Source: Pedobacter sp. Leaf216 | GTDB lineage: Bacteria > Bacteroidota > Bacteroidia > Sphingobacteriales > Sphingobacteriaceae | Direction of reading: 5' to 3' | DNA length: 64,000 bases | Assembly (NCBI RefSeq): GCF_001421515.1 | Contig: NZ_LMKM01000014.1 | Span: 1 to 64,000 of the forward strand | Shown: positions 1 to 8,664 of the stretch, piece by piece | Position numbering within the stretch: position 1 is the first letter of the stretch | How the letters are laid out: every line of letters starts with the position of its first letter | The notes under the pieces: generated by a model | What the model saw: only the letters and a program-made list of their open reading frames with translations | Told to the model about the DNA's origin: nothing | Databases searched by the model: none | Program-made: the position numbers and the translations under genes

Positions 1-50
1 ATCAAGCATTGAACTTCAAATCTCCTGTAGATTTATTACAGGAAATTTGA
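1..50 (+). mobile_element. possible right end of an insertion element (very tentative)
   Basis: Frame 3 reads an open peptide from the window edge to a TGA at 48-50 that ends LNFKSPVDLLQEI, which recalls the C-terminal LNFKTP-type ending of IS30-family transposases. The same bases form an inverted repeat (about 18-29 with 37-48, one mismatch), as expected near an element end. Too little sequence is present to be sure, so this could also be chance. Confidence 0.15.
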
Positions 51-168
51 GGACAAAATTATACTTTTGAATGGTCTGAAAAACAGGGGAGCTTACACAC
101 CAAGCAACACCACAATTTCGCAAGGCGATATTAATTATGTGAAAACGTATTATCCTGGAAGAGGTTAA
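31..168 (+). pseudogene. 3' fragment of a gene, possibly an astacin/M12-type metallopeptidase
   Basis: An open frame of about 45 codons runs after a TAG at 28-30 to a TAA at 166-168. Its last part, with TTISQGDINYVKTYYP, resembles the C-terminus of astacin-like secreted metallopeptidases, which often end in (L/I)SxGDInxixxlYP. There is no convincing start codon, and the two upstream in-frame stops (10-12 and 28-30) separate it from any larger gene to the left. It may be the 3' remnant of a gene broken near position 50 by an insertion, but the family assignment rests on a short tail. Confidence 0.3.
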
Positions 169-518
169 ATATTGAAACAAGATAGTTTACTCAAGAGATG
201 CTAAATAAAATTTAGCATCTCTTTGTATATTGATCCAATAATAAATTGAGTAAAGAAACGTGAAAGATTGATTCATGCCTCACAATATCGACCGCTCCAA
301 CGTAGCCGAGAAATTAACGTAATAGATCTATCCATTCCACTGCGTTCCAGTCGAGATGACGACGCATTTTATTAGAATCTGTCAATGGTAGCGTAGTCGA
401 AGGGCCTTAGCCAAATCGTTCTTCAGAAAGCCTTTTCAACACCGGAAGCAATCTCTAAAACAATTACTAGCATGAAAAATTGCTTCATCGTTCTCCTGGC
501 TATGACAATCGCTCAATT
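169..518. repeat. intergenic stretch with a degenerate REP-like element
   Basis: No gene is seen. The part around 279-366 matches the layout of the palindromic element at 7311-7403: an inner segment like cgtagccgagaaatt and an end like agtcgagatgacgacgc. It is a decayed copy of a repeat found again at 25800-25881. A further shard (gcgtagtcgaaggg) lies near 388-402. Confidence 0.5.
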
Positions 519-2738
519 TCACTTCACTTCCTCAAACTTCAGCACTACACTGGTCCTATCCGTGTTTAAAATTGGGTTAAAACCTATATTCATTAAGAAA
601 TCTCCTGTATAAGTTTTACTTCCATCAATTGGCGATTTCGTTCCCGGAAAAAGATTAATCTCCTTAATCTGATATTTTTTATTGGCATCCAAACCGTTTA
701 ATTTAACCGGATATTTGCTACTTTCACCATAACGGTAATTCACCTGGTAATTAAAAATTACACCTTCGGTTTTCTCTTCGTTAACATATAACATTGATGC
801 TACACTCCCGGAACGTGGATCGGCTAAACGGTACTGATCGCCCTGCCAGATGATTGCTTTCACATCGTTGTAATTTTTAATGGCTTCCTGACAAAACTGA
901 AGTTCTTTTTCGGGTAATTTACTCACTACAATATCAAAACCCAGCTTTCCCATCATGGCTACATCTGTTCGGAACTTGATAGATTGTTTGCCCCAATCGG
1001 TAACATGGTTTGAACTGCTCACGGCAGGATAGAAATAAGAATATTCCCATTGCATAAAAATCCTTTCTAAGGGATCGGTATTATCGCTCGGCCAAAATTC
1101 TGTAAAATACTGTAAAGCACCATAATCTACCCGGCCGCCACCACCAGAACACAACATCATTGGTATGGTTGGGTATTTTGCACGAATGCGTTGTAATACA
1201 GTATACAATCCCCTTACATAATCTATATAAAAATGCGACTGGTTTTTTAAATGTGCCGAGTAGGCATTGTAAATTACCGCGTTACAATCCCATTTTATAT
1301 AAGCCAACTTAGGGTTTTTGGTAAACAGACCATCAACCACGCTAAAAACAAAATCTTGTACTTTGGGGTTCGAAAGATCAAGTTCCAATTGGTTTCTGAA
1401 ATAATGTTCTGGTCGGTTAGGTTGTTTTACTACCCAATCTGGATGCTTCTCATACAGTTCGCTTTTTGGGCTTACCATTTCAGGCTCAATCCAGATACCG
1501 AATTTAGTACCAACATTATCTGCTTCCTTTACCAGTGAAGAGATGCCGTTTGGCAATTTCTTTTTGTTTTCCTGCCAGTCGCCCAGGGCCGCATGGTCGT
1601 CGTTTCTTGGATATTTATTTCCAAACCATCCGTCGTCGAGCAAAAACAAATCAACACCTAATTTTTTAGTATCTTTTAATAAATCAGCAAGCTTCTGTTC
1701 GTTAAAGTCGAAATAAGTAGCTTCCCAATTGTTCAGAAGTGTTAATCTACTGCCCTTACCATCGAGTATTTTATAGTTACGTGCCCAGTTTTGTAATTTT
1801 CTACTGGCATCTCCTTTACCCTGATTGGAAAAAGTGTATAAAAATGCTGGTGTAGTAAATAATTCACCAGGTTTTAAGCTATAAGGTGAAGCATAATTGT
1901 TCATTCCGGCAATAATGCGCAGGTTATTCTGATAATCAAGCTCCAGGTCGATTTTAAAATTTCCGCTCCATTCCAAAGCACCATATAACACATTACCCTC
2001 ATTCTCTTCCCCAGGTTTATCAAGCGAAATCATAAAAACCGATGGCTGGAAAAGATTGGCCCTTGTACCAAGCTTACTATCCAATGTTTTAATGCCGTGT
2101 GTAAGTTCACTTTGTTCAGGCTGCATTTCTTTTGCCCAATCACCATGGTACTGGTTAAGCCAAAAATGTGGCGATTTAAGGTGCAAATTGGCTGAAGCAT
2201 ACTTATTTAATGTCACTATGCCTTTCTCGCTGTGTTTAATTTCTGTCCACTGTTCAATTACATCCTGCTTATAAAAGGATTTATAAAATAATGTTACCTC
2301 AAAATTGTATGCAGGATCTTTCAACCGGATTTTTAACAGGTTTACATTATTATCAATGGCAGTAACAGTATGATCAACGTAACTTAAATCAAGTGAATTA
2401 TTGCCATCTGCATGTGTAACACTTATGGCAGGCTCCACCAGGTTTCTCGATCCCGAAGGGGTGTAGGCAGCATTAAGTTGTTCACTGTAATCGTCTGTTT
2501 GCTTATATTGACCGCTAACCTGGCTATATTCTTCTTTATTGGCGAGTTTTTTACCAAAGAAAATAGTTTTAAGATCTTTTTTTGCATCTGCCTGTAAAAC
2601 CAACGCATTATGAGCGGTTTCAATAGGAATTATGGTTTGCGCATTAACAGTTGCGAGGGTAAAAAGTGAAACGGCGATTGCCACTGCGCCATGATTAAAA
2701 TAATAGGTAAGTTGATGTAATCTGTTCATTTCTTTCAA
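519..2738 (-). CDS. alpha-galactosidase, family GH36
   Basis: A secreted glycoside hydrolase of 739 residues that should release terminal alpha-D-galactose by a retaining mechanism. A signal peptide ends near residue 34 (VNAQ). The N-terminal beta-sandwich is followed by a (beta/alpha)8 barrel with the GH36 signatures LLDDGWFG (about 366-373), GIWIEPEM (about 414-421), YIKWDCN with the nucleophile Asp484, and CSGGGGRVDYG (about 530-540). The acid/base is expected at Asp552 in WPSDNTD. Length fits the roughly 720-residue bacterial GH36 type. It is the last gene of the glycan locus, 38 bases after the preceding gene, so probably co-transcribed. Met4 (2729) is an alternative start. Family certain; the natural substrate is inferred from neighbours only. 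Confidence 0.93.
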   Translation of the reverse strand: MKEMNRLHQLTYYFNHGAVAIAVSLFTLATVNAQTIIPIETAHNALVLQADAKKDLKTIFFGKKLANKEEYSQVSGQYKQTDDYSEQLNAAYTPSGSRNLVEPAISVTHADGNNSLDLSYVDHTVTAIDNNVNLLKIRLKDPAYNFEVTLFYKSFYKQDVIEQWTEIKHSEKGIVTLNKYASANLHLKSPHFWLNQYHGDWAKEMQPEQSELTHGIKTLDSKLGTRANLFQPSVFMISLDKPGEENEGNVLYGALEWSGNFKIDLELDYQNNLRIIAGMNNYASPYSLKPGELFTTPAFLYTFSNQGKGDASRKLQNWARNYKILDGKGSRLTLLNNWEATYFDFNEQKLADLLKDTKKLGVDLFLLDDGWFGNKYPRNDDHAALGDWQENKKKLPNGISSLVKEADNVGTKFGIWIEPEMVSPKSELYEKHPDWVVKQPNRPEHYFRNQLELDLSNPKVQDFVFSVVDGLFTKNPKLAYIKWDCNAVIYNAYSAHLKNQSHFYIDYVRGLYTVLQRIRAKYPTIPMMLCSGGGGRVDYGALQYFTEFWPSDNTDPLERIFMQWEYSYFYPAVSSSNHVTDWGKQSIKFRTDVAMMGKLGFDIVVSKLPEKELQFCQEAIKNYNDVKAIIWQGDQYRLADPRSGSVASMLYVNEEKTEGVIFNYQVNYRYGESSKYPVKLNGLDANKKYQIKEINLFPGTKSPIDGSKTYTGDFLMNIGFNPILNTDRTSVVLKFEEVK

Positions 2739-2776
2739 TAGTAATTCAATAATGTTTTATAGATATTTGGTTGATT

Positions 2777-4819
2777 TTAGGGCTTAAGTTTTATTTTAAA
2801 AATAACAGCATCTTTGGCTTTTAGGTTAATTACCTGGTTATTTTTAAGCTGATTAGTTTCTTTGATTAAAAGGTTTTCTGAAAGGTAAACTTCTGTTGCA
2901 TTTAAGCCTATTCTCGAAAAATCGATTTTGTAACCTTTCGCTTCATTTTCGTAATTAAAAATAGCGAGGTATTTTACACCGCTAGTATCCTTTATAAAAA
3001 GTTGCGAAGCAGATTTACCGCTATTACCTTCAACGGGAACAAATGCCTTTCCATTTTTCAAAACATCTAAAATTTCGCTGTTGTTCAGCAAACGCTGTGC
3101 GGTGTTGGTCCATTTGCCCTTGCGCGAAAAATCATCGCCGGTAATGCAGGTTCCGGTAACAATGGCCGATAAAAACCTTGCTGTATTTTCACCTTCAGAT
3201 TGATCGCCAAAAACCACATGGTCGGCATCAATATAATCGTAAAGGTAAGTTTGCCACCAGCCGTTACTCACGCTATTTAATGTGTATTCGGTATCTTTTA
3301 TTGATTTAAATGCATCACAGGCAATTCTGCGTACATGAACATATCGTCCCGAAGCCAAACTTGGCGATATGGCTGCGTACACCAGCATTTTACCATCCAG
3401 CTGTTTGAGCAGAAATTCCATACCAGCTTTGTAAGCCTGCATACCTGTTGTAATTTTGGGATCGTAAAAACGGTCTGATTCTATTGCGGCATGACCTAAA
3501 AAATCAATCTTGATCATTTCGAAACCACATTCCTTAAACTTATTAATTACGGTTTTAATGCGCTGTTGGGTACCCGGATGTGTGGGATCCAATGCCCGGG
3601 CACCATCAAGATCTTGGTATGCGTCACCAACTTTTGTCCACATGCCCTCAAAAGTATAAAAACTGCCATCTGCTACACGTTTTCCACCCGCAGCAAAGCC
3701 CCAATCAACAAAAGGTGCCCAGTATATACCGGGTTTCAATCCTTTAGCCTTTGCATGGTCAGCAAAGGCTTTAAGTTTTGAGTAATCGCCATGTAAACCT
3801 CCTTTTAAAAGGTTGTCCCAATACGAATCCAGGTCGATATATGCCACATCACCAATTCTGAAGGCCTTCAAACTATCGGCAAAAAAATCTGTAACCTGGT
3901 TCGCCTTTTCTAGGGTTATCTTTTCTTGCATGGCACCCCAGCTGTTCCAGCCTACAGGTGTGGCCGCTTTCCATTTAAAAACAATTGGTGGTTCAGCTAT
4001 ACGGTTTGCTTTCGCATAAGTTTCCATTCCCTCGCGCCAGTCAGCAAAAACACCAAAAAATACCTTTGGCGAACTAATGGCATTCCCTTTTAAATAACCA
4101 TGTTCAATTTTATCGCGGGTAATTTTCTCATCGGTAAAGCCGGAAATGGCTTGCAGACTTATATTTTTATCCTTATCCATAGCCGTAATGATGCCAGTTT
4201 TCCAATTCTGATGTTCTACTGAGCCAATTACAATACCTTTTCTAGATAAATCATGGTATAAAGCTGTAACTTCTGCACTTTGATTGCTTGTATTACTTTT
4301 CAGCGGGCTGGCATTGTACGAAATAAAGGTATCGTTATCAAAAGGTACAAATAAACTTGTGGGTGTATCCAAAGTGTCGTCATCCATCAGCGATCCACTT
4401 AAAGGTACCATGTGGTTACTCGATAAATCATCTCCTTTTAATGTGATTTCGATCAAAAAATAATCAGCATTGCTATAAGTATAAAATATTTGAAGCATAT
4501 CGGGTAAACCTTTCTGCTTTAAATGAAAACTATATTTAAAACCTTTTCCAAAACCATCTTTAATTGAAGATTTGGTATAGCTAATTTGTTTGTATTCTTT
4601 CGAGCTCAATATCTTTTGATTAATATTTGCATGAGAAAAACCGTTTAACAACAGGCTTTTGCTTCCATTGTACACATTAAAAGTACCGGTTTGCAGGTTA
4701 TAATCTATTTTTCCGGCTTTGCCATAATTTATAACCGTTGCAAAAGCCGGATTGATTAGAAAGATCAATATGCTTAATATTAAAAGCGACTTATGCCTGA
4801 ATAAAAATTTAAAAATCAT
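2777..4819 (-). CDS. clan GH-D glycoside hydrolase (GH27/GH36-like, probable alpha-galactosidase)
   Basis: A 680-residue secreted enzyme with a signal peptide (residues 1-27). An N-terminal beta-rich domain (to about 270) precedes a barrel that starts with GWNSWGA (290-296), the hallmark opening of GH27-type alpha-galactosidases. The strand-4 motif MIKIDFLGH gives a likely nucleophile Asp439. By position, Asp502 in RRIACD is the likely acid/base. A C-terminal beta domain follows. It is separated from the upstream GH95 gene by two bases. The second half is not a close match to classical GH27 or GH36, so it may act on a different linkage or sugar (for example alpha-galactose within a branch) than the GH36 next door. 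Clan assignment is good; substrate is inference. Confidence 0.8.
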   Translation of the reverse strand: MIFKFLFRHKSLLILSILIFLINPAFATVINYGKAGKIDYNLQTGTFNVYNGSKSLLLNGFSHANINQKILSSKEYKQISYTKSSIKDGFGKGFKYSFHLKQKGLPDMLQIFYTYSNADYFLIEITLKGDDLSSNHMVPLSGSLMDDDTLDTPTSLFVPFDNDTFISYNASPLKSNTSNQSAEVTALYHDLSRKGIVIGSVEHQNWKTGIITAMDKDKNISLQAISGFTDEKITRDKIEHGYLKGNAISSPKVFFGVFADWREGMETYAKANRIAEPPIVFKWKAATPVGWNSWGAMQEKITLEKANQVTDFFADSLKAFRIGDVAYIDLDSYWDNLLKGGLHGDYSKLKAFADHAKAKGLKPGIYWAPFVDWGFAAGGKRVADGSFYTFEGMWTKVGDAYQDLDGARALDPTHPGTQQRIKTVINKFKECGFEMIKIDFLGHAAIESDRFYDPKITTGMQAYKAGMEFLLKQLDGKMLVYAAISPSLASGRYVHVRRIACDAFKSIKDTEYTLNSVSNGWWQTYLYDYIDADHVVFGDQSEGENTARFLSAIVTGTCITGDDFSRKGKWTNTAQRLLNNSEILDVLKNGKAFVPVEGNSGKSASQLFIKDTSGVKYLAIFNYENEAKGYKIDFSRIGLNATEVYLSENLLIKETNQLKNNQVINLKAKDAVIFKIKLKP

Positions 4820-4821
4820 GT

Positions 4822-7161
4822 TCAGTTGTAAAGTTTAACCGATGTTATGGTGGTCAGTTTTCCGTTTATTTTAACTTTTACCTTTTGGGGTAATGCCGAA
4901 GCTATTTTATAAGAAGTGATTTTACCATTTTTCCAGTTCATATCCACTGTAAAATTGCCTCTGGCTTTTAATCCCTTTATTTCGCCAAATGTTTTCCAAG
5001 CATCAGGTACGGCAGGTAGCAATTCGATAAAACCATCATGACTCTGGATCAGCATTTCGGCAATGGCCGCGGTGGCACCAAAGTTTCCGTCAATCTGAAA
5101 TGGTGGTCCGGCTGATAACATATTCGGATAAACACCGCCACCGGCTCCATAATTGATATCGGTGCGTAAAGTAGGTTTTAAAATCTCTCTAAAAAGTTTA
5201 AATGCACGGTTACCATCCTGTAATCTTGCCCAAAATATCTGTTTATAGGCAATAGACCAACTTGGGCCGTCATCTCCTCTTACTTCGAGTGTTTTTTTAG
5301 CGGCTTCGGCCAATTCCGGCGTTGATGTTGGTGTAATTAATCCGGCCGGATAAACGCCATATAAGTGTGAAATGTGGCGGTGCTGTGGATCGGTTTCCTT
5401 ATAATCTTCCAACCACTCCTGTATACGGCCATCTTTACTAATTACACCCACAGGTGGAATAGATTTTAGTTTTTCTTGTAACGATGCACTGAATGCTGCA
5501 TCTACCTTAAGCAGTTTTGCTGCGGTTATAACGTTATTAAAAAGCTCCCTCACAATTTGGTTGTCAATGGTTGGTCCCATTGAAATGCTTGCTGTTTTTC
5601 CGTTTGGTAAATAGAAGCTATTTTCGGGCGATACCGATGGAGAGGTAACCAACCAGCCCGTTTTCGGATCTTTAACCAATGCACTCTGGTAAAATGCTGC
5701 CGATCCTTTTAAAATTGGGTAAATGCTTTTCAGGTATTTTAAATCGCGACTGTAAGCAAAATGATCCCAAAGGTTGCTGCATAACCAACCCGAACCTGCA
5801 TTTGAAGCACCCCAAGATGCACTTTCTCCGGGCTCCGTAAATCCCCAAACATTTGTAATTACATGTGCAATCCACCCATCAGCATTGTAATAAGCTTTTG
5901 CTGTTTTTGCACCATTTGCAGTTAAATTTCGTACCAATTCTGCCAGTGGAAGATTAAGCTCAGAAAGATTAGCAGGCTCAATAGCGAAGTGGTTCATCTG
6001 TACGTTAACATCCAGGTGGTAATCTCCGTTCCATGGTGTGTTGATCTGATTTGCCCATAAACCCTGAAGATTTGGAGGTAAAAGCCCAACCCGGGTACTA
6101 CTGATGCTTAAATACCGGCCAAACTGGAAAAACAATGCACTAAGCGATACATCATTTTTGTAATCTTTATAAAAGCGTTCTAACCTAACATCTGTAGGCA
6201 GTTTTGCTGCTTCACCTTCACCCAAATTAATTTTTAAGCGATTAAATAACTTACCAAAGTTTGCACGATGATTGACTAGTTCAGTTGCAAAAGCTTTCTT
6301 CTTTGCTGCCTGAAGTATATTTTTTACGTTTGATTCGAAATCAGAATGAATAAAATCAGTTTCAGCGGCAACATAAATGATAACTTCGGTTGCATCTTTA
6401 ATTTTAAGTATGTTGCCCTGGCTAGTAACCGTGCCATCTTTAAGTGTTGTGCTCACCCGGCTCATGTACTTCATGCCTTTCCCATCGGTTCCGTTATCTA
6501 ACTGACCGAACATCAACAATTCATTGCCCTGGCTGGCAAGTGTTGCCTTTTCGGGTCTGTTAATGGAAATGTTGCAATTTAATTTTTTAGGCTGATCGGA
6601 TGTTATGCGGATAACAGCAACATCATCATCAAAACTGCAAAAATATTCCCGCTTATATTTCACACCGTTGAGCGTAAATTCAGTAACAGCTACTGCCTGA
6701 TCGAGTGATAAAGTCCTTTTATAGGCTTCGGGTTTTGTTTCCTTAACTCCAGGATATTCGTACTCAAGCTGCAAATTGCCCAAAGTTTGATATTTACCCC
6801 AGTTTGCCCCTCCTGAGCCCTGCCCTTTGCACACAAAATTGCGGTTAACCAATTCTTGCGCTTCATCATTTTTGCCTTCAAGAATGAGTTGTCTGATTTT
6901 TGGCAAACTCTTATAGGCTTCATAATTATTGGCATCCTGTTTTCCTCCACTCCACAAGGTAATGTTGTTAAGTACTATGTTTTCTTTATCGACGCCTCCA
7001 TCAGGCGTCATACCGAGTTTACCATTGCCTAAAGGAAGGGTTTCTTCCCATATTTTGGCAGGTTTATCGTACCAAAGCAATAGCGGCTTTTGTTGCGCCA
7101 TTGCATAGTTAGCCGTTAAAAAGAAGAATAGTGAAGTAATGATCAGTAACTTTCGATGCAT
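4822..7161 (-). CDS. alpha-L-fucosidase-like enzyme, family GH95
   Basis: A 779-residue secreted hydrolase (signal peptide to AMAQ, residue 23) with the GH95 layout: N-terminal beta domain (IWEETLPLGNGKLG), helical linker, (alpha/alpha)6 barrel and C-terminal beta domain. GH95 enzymes invert alpha-1,2-fucosides, and some members act on alpha-L-galactosides. Catalytic positions known from Bifidobacterium AfcA map to Glu582 in IQEW (acid), Asn386 in LDVNVQMN (base Asn) and Asp691 in QIDGNFG. The first Asn of the AfcA NxN pair appears as Asp384. The barrel also holds HRHISHLYGVYP (about 594-605). The gene sits second among the enzyme genes, after a 250-base gap containing a palindromic repeat. 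Family is certain; fucose versus L-galactose is open. Confidence 0.93.
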   Translation of the reverse strand: MHRKLLIITSLFFFLTANYAMAQQKPLLLWYDKPAKIWEETLPLGNGKLGMTPDGGVDKENIVLNNITLWSGGKQDANNYEAYKSLPKIRQLILEGKNDEAQELVNRNFVCKGQGSGGANWGKYQTLGNLQLEYEYPGVKETKPEAYKRTLSLDQAVAVTEFTLNGVKYKREYFCSFDDDVAVIRITSDQPKKLNCNISINRPEKATLASQGNELLMFGQLDNGTDGKGMKYMSRVSTTLKDGTVTSQGNILKIKDATEVIIYVAAETDFIHSDFESNVKNILQAAKKKAFATELVNHRANFGKLFNRLKINLGEGEAAKLPTDVRLERFYKDYKNDVSLSALFFQFGRYLSISSTRVGLLPPNLQGLWANQINTPWNGDYHLDVNVQMNHFAIEPANLSELNLPLAELVRNLTANGAKTAKAYYNADGWIAHVITNVWGFTEPGESASWGASNAGSGWLCSNLWDHFAYSRDLKYLKSIYPILKGSAAFYQSALVKDPKTGWLVTSPSVSPENSFYLPNGKTASISMGPTIDNQIVRELFNNVITAAKLLKVDAAFSASLQEKLKSIPPVGVISKDGRIQEWLEDYKETDPQHRHISHLYGVYPAGLITPTSTPELAEAAKKTLEVRGDDGPSWSIAYKQIFWARLQDGNRAFKLFREILKPTLRTDINYGAGGGVYPNMLSAGPPFQIDGNFGATAAIAEMLIQSHDGFIELLPAVPDAWKTFGEIKGLKARGNFTVDMNWKNGKITSYKIASALPQKVKVKINGKLTTITSVKLYN

Positions 7162-7415
7162 ATTTGAATTTGTGTGTTATTGTAATTTGTAATGGATTTA
7201 AGTTAATAAAAACCCTCTTGCTGAATTCATTTCAGCATCTATAATATATCGTACACCCAGAAATAGATTCAAGGTAACTACAATTAATTAATCCCTTCTA
7301 CTAAAGCAATCGTCATTTCGACCGTAGTGAAACGAGGAAGAGAAATTTATTAAGATAGCTCTCTCCTATCTTAACATCCGGCTGCGTTACAGTCGAAATG
7401 ACGACGCTTGTGGTA
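7162..7415. repeat. REP/MITE-like palindromic element (core 7311-7403)
   Basis: This gap inside the glycan locus carries a 93-base element bounded by a perfect 12-base inverted repeat (cgtcatttcgac at 7311-7322, gtcgaaatgacg at 7392-7403) with an inner hairpin (aagatag/ctatctt). It can fold into one long hairpin and may lower read-through from the binding-protein genes to the enzyme genes. Related copies lie at 279-366 and 25800-25881. Confidence 0.75.
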
Positions 7416-8636
7416 TTACTGTTTGTTCCAGAACCTGATTTCACTCATATTGCTATAATTCCCATCTCCAGTTGTTACATGTTTAATCCTGATGCGAATA
7501 TAACGAATCGGTTTACCTGCATTGTCCAACTCAGCAGTAAAAGCATTTTTCCCGTCATCGGTTCTGGTTACATCTTTTAATAAAGTCCATCCTTTGCTTA
7601 TTGCTTGTGCAGGCCAGCCATTATCACTTGTCGATAATGTTGTGGTGGCGTTGCTTAAATCGGCTGTGCCCCAAACTTCGAAGCGATCGGGATTATTACA
7701 GCAATCTCTTCCGGTTTCTTCTATACGCGATAAATTAGTATAAATTTTACCTAAATCGAAGGTAATTACATGTGGCATACCGCTGTTACCTGCACTGTGA
7801 AAAATATTAGGATAACCTTGTGGGCCAACGCTTCCGTCCCAAAGTTTGCTGATGCTTGTGCCAGACTCATAAGTTTGTGCATCGCCAGGCAAACGTACTT
7901 CTGCAAAAAGCGAACGGTCGCAAAGTACATAAGTAAAAATTTGAGGAAAGGTAGAAAAATCGCTTACGGCAAACACATCTAATGATCCCTTACCTGGAAT
8001 ATAAGATGATTTGTACAATATACTTGTTCCTGCTTTATAATCGGTTAACGTAAGAGCTGTATCTGCAGGCAAAAGTGTTTTATCTATGGTAGCACCCGTG
8101 GTATTGGTATAGCGAACAATGGTATTTACATTAATGGTATCTGGCGTTTTAAAATTCAACTGTACAGATCCGTTTCCATTTAGAACATAGGGATTTGTTG
8201 CGTTATAAGGCCTGTTTAATAGTCCTGATTGATATAAAGGGCCATATACCCTAACGTTTCTGGCTTCAATCGGGATCGATTTATGGCCTTGTGCGTCGTA
8301 AGAATATACCGTAAAAGTATATGTATATTCTTTTAAGTTGGGAATGGTTACTTTAATGGTATCTAAAGGATTGTGGCTACCAGAATTTACCACTACTGAA
8401 TCGGCATTGTTGTTCCAGTAAACCACATATTTACTAATGCTTGGATCCGGACTTGGGTTCCACCATAAAGCTGTTCTTAAATTACCTGGTTTTGTTACAA
8501 TATTGGCTACGCGACCGGGATAAACGATCTCACCATCTTTTAAATAGTCTTTAAAGGCAAGGTCATCTTTTGTGCAGCTGATGATTATTGTTATCAGCAA
8601 CAATAGCAACCCACTAATTTTATATATATTTTTCAT
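7416..8636 (-). CDS. surface lipoprotein, DUF4998 plus discoidin-like C-terminal domain
   Basis: A 406-residue lipoprotein (lipobox Cys near 21, IIISC followed by TKDD). The N-terminal part has fibronectin/Ig-like strands typical of DUF4998 proteins (DGEIVYPGRVANI). The C-terminal 160 residues look like an F5/8-type-C (discoidin) fold: SISKLWDGS, HVITFDLGK, RFEVWGT and a final RYIRIRIKH strand. Such proteins are encoded beside SusD and are thought to bind glycan at the cell surface. It ends the binding-protein part of the locus, 28 bases after the related lipoprotein. Two adjacent Cys (GRDCCNNPD) are unusual for this compartment. Role in glycan capture is inferred from context. Confidence 0.8.
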   Translation of the reverse strand: MKNIYKISGLLLLLITIIISCTKDDLAFKDYLKDGEIVYPGRVANIVTKPGNLRTALWWNPSPDPSISKYVVYWNNNADSVVVNSGSHNPLDTIKVTIPNLKEYTYTFTVYSYDAQGHKSIPIEARNVRVYGPLYQSGLLNRPYNATNPYVLNGNGSVQLNFKTPDTINVNTIVRYTNTTGATIDKTLLPADTALTLTDYKAGTSILYKSSYIPGKGSLDVFAVSDFSTFPQIFTYVLCDRSLFAEVRLPGDAQTYESGTSISKLWDGSVGPQGYPNIFHSAGNSGMPHVITFDLGKIYTNLSRIEETGRDCCNNPDRFEVWGTADLSNATTTLSTSDNGWPAQAISKGWTLLKDVTRTDDGKNAFTAELDNAGKPIRYIRIRIKHVTTGDGNYSNMSEIRFWNKQ

Positions 8637-8664
8637 AACTGAAATTTATCTTTTGTATTCATTA

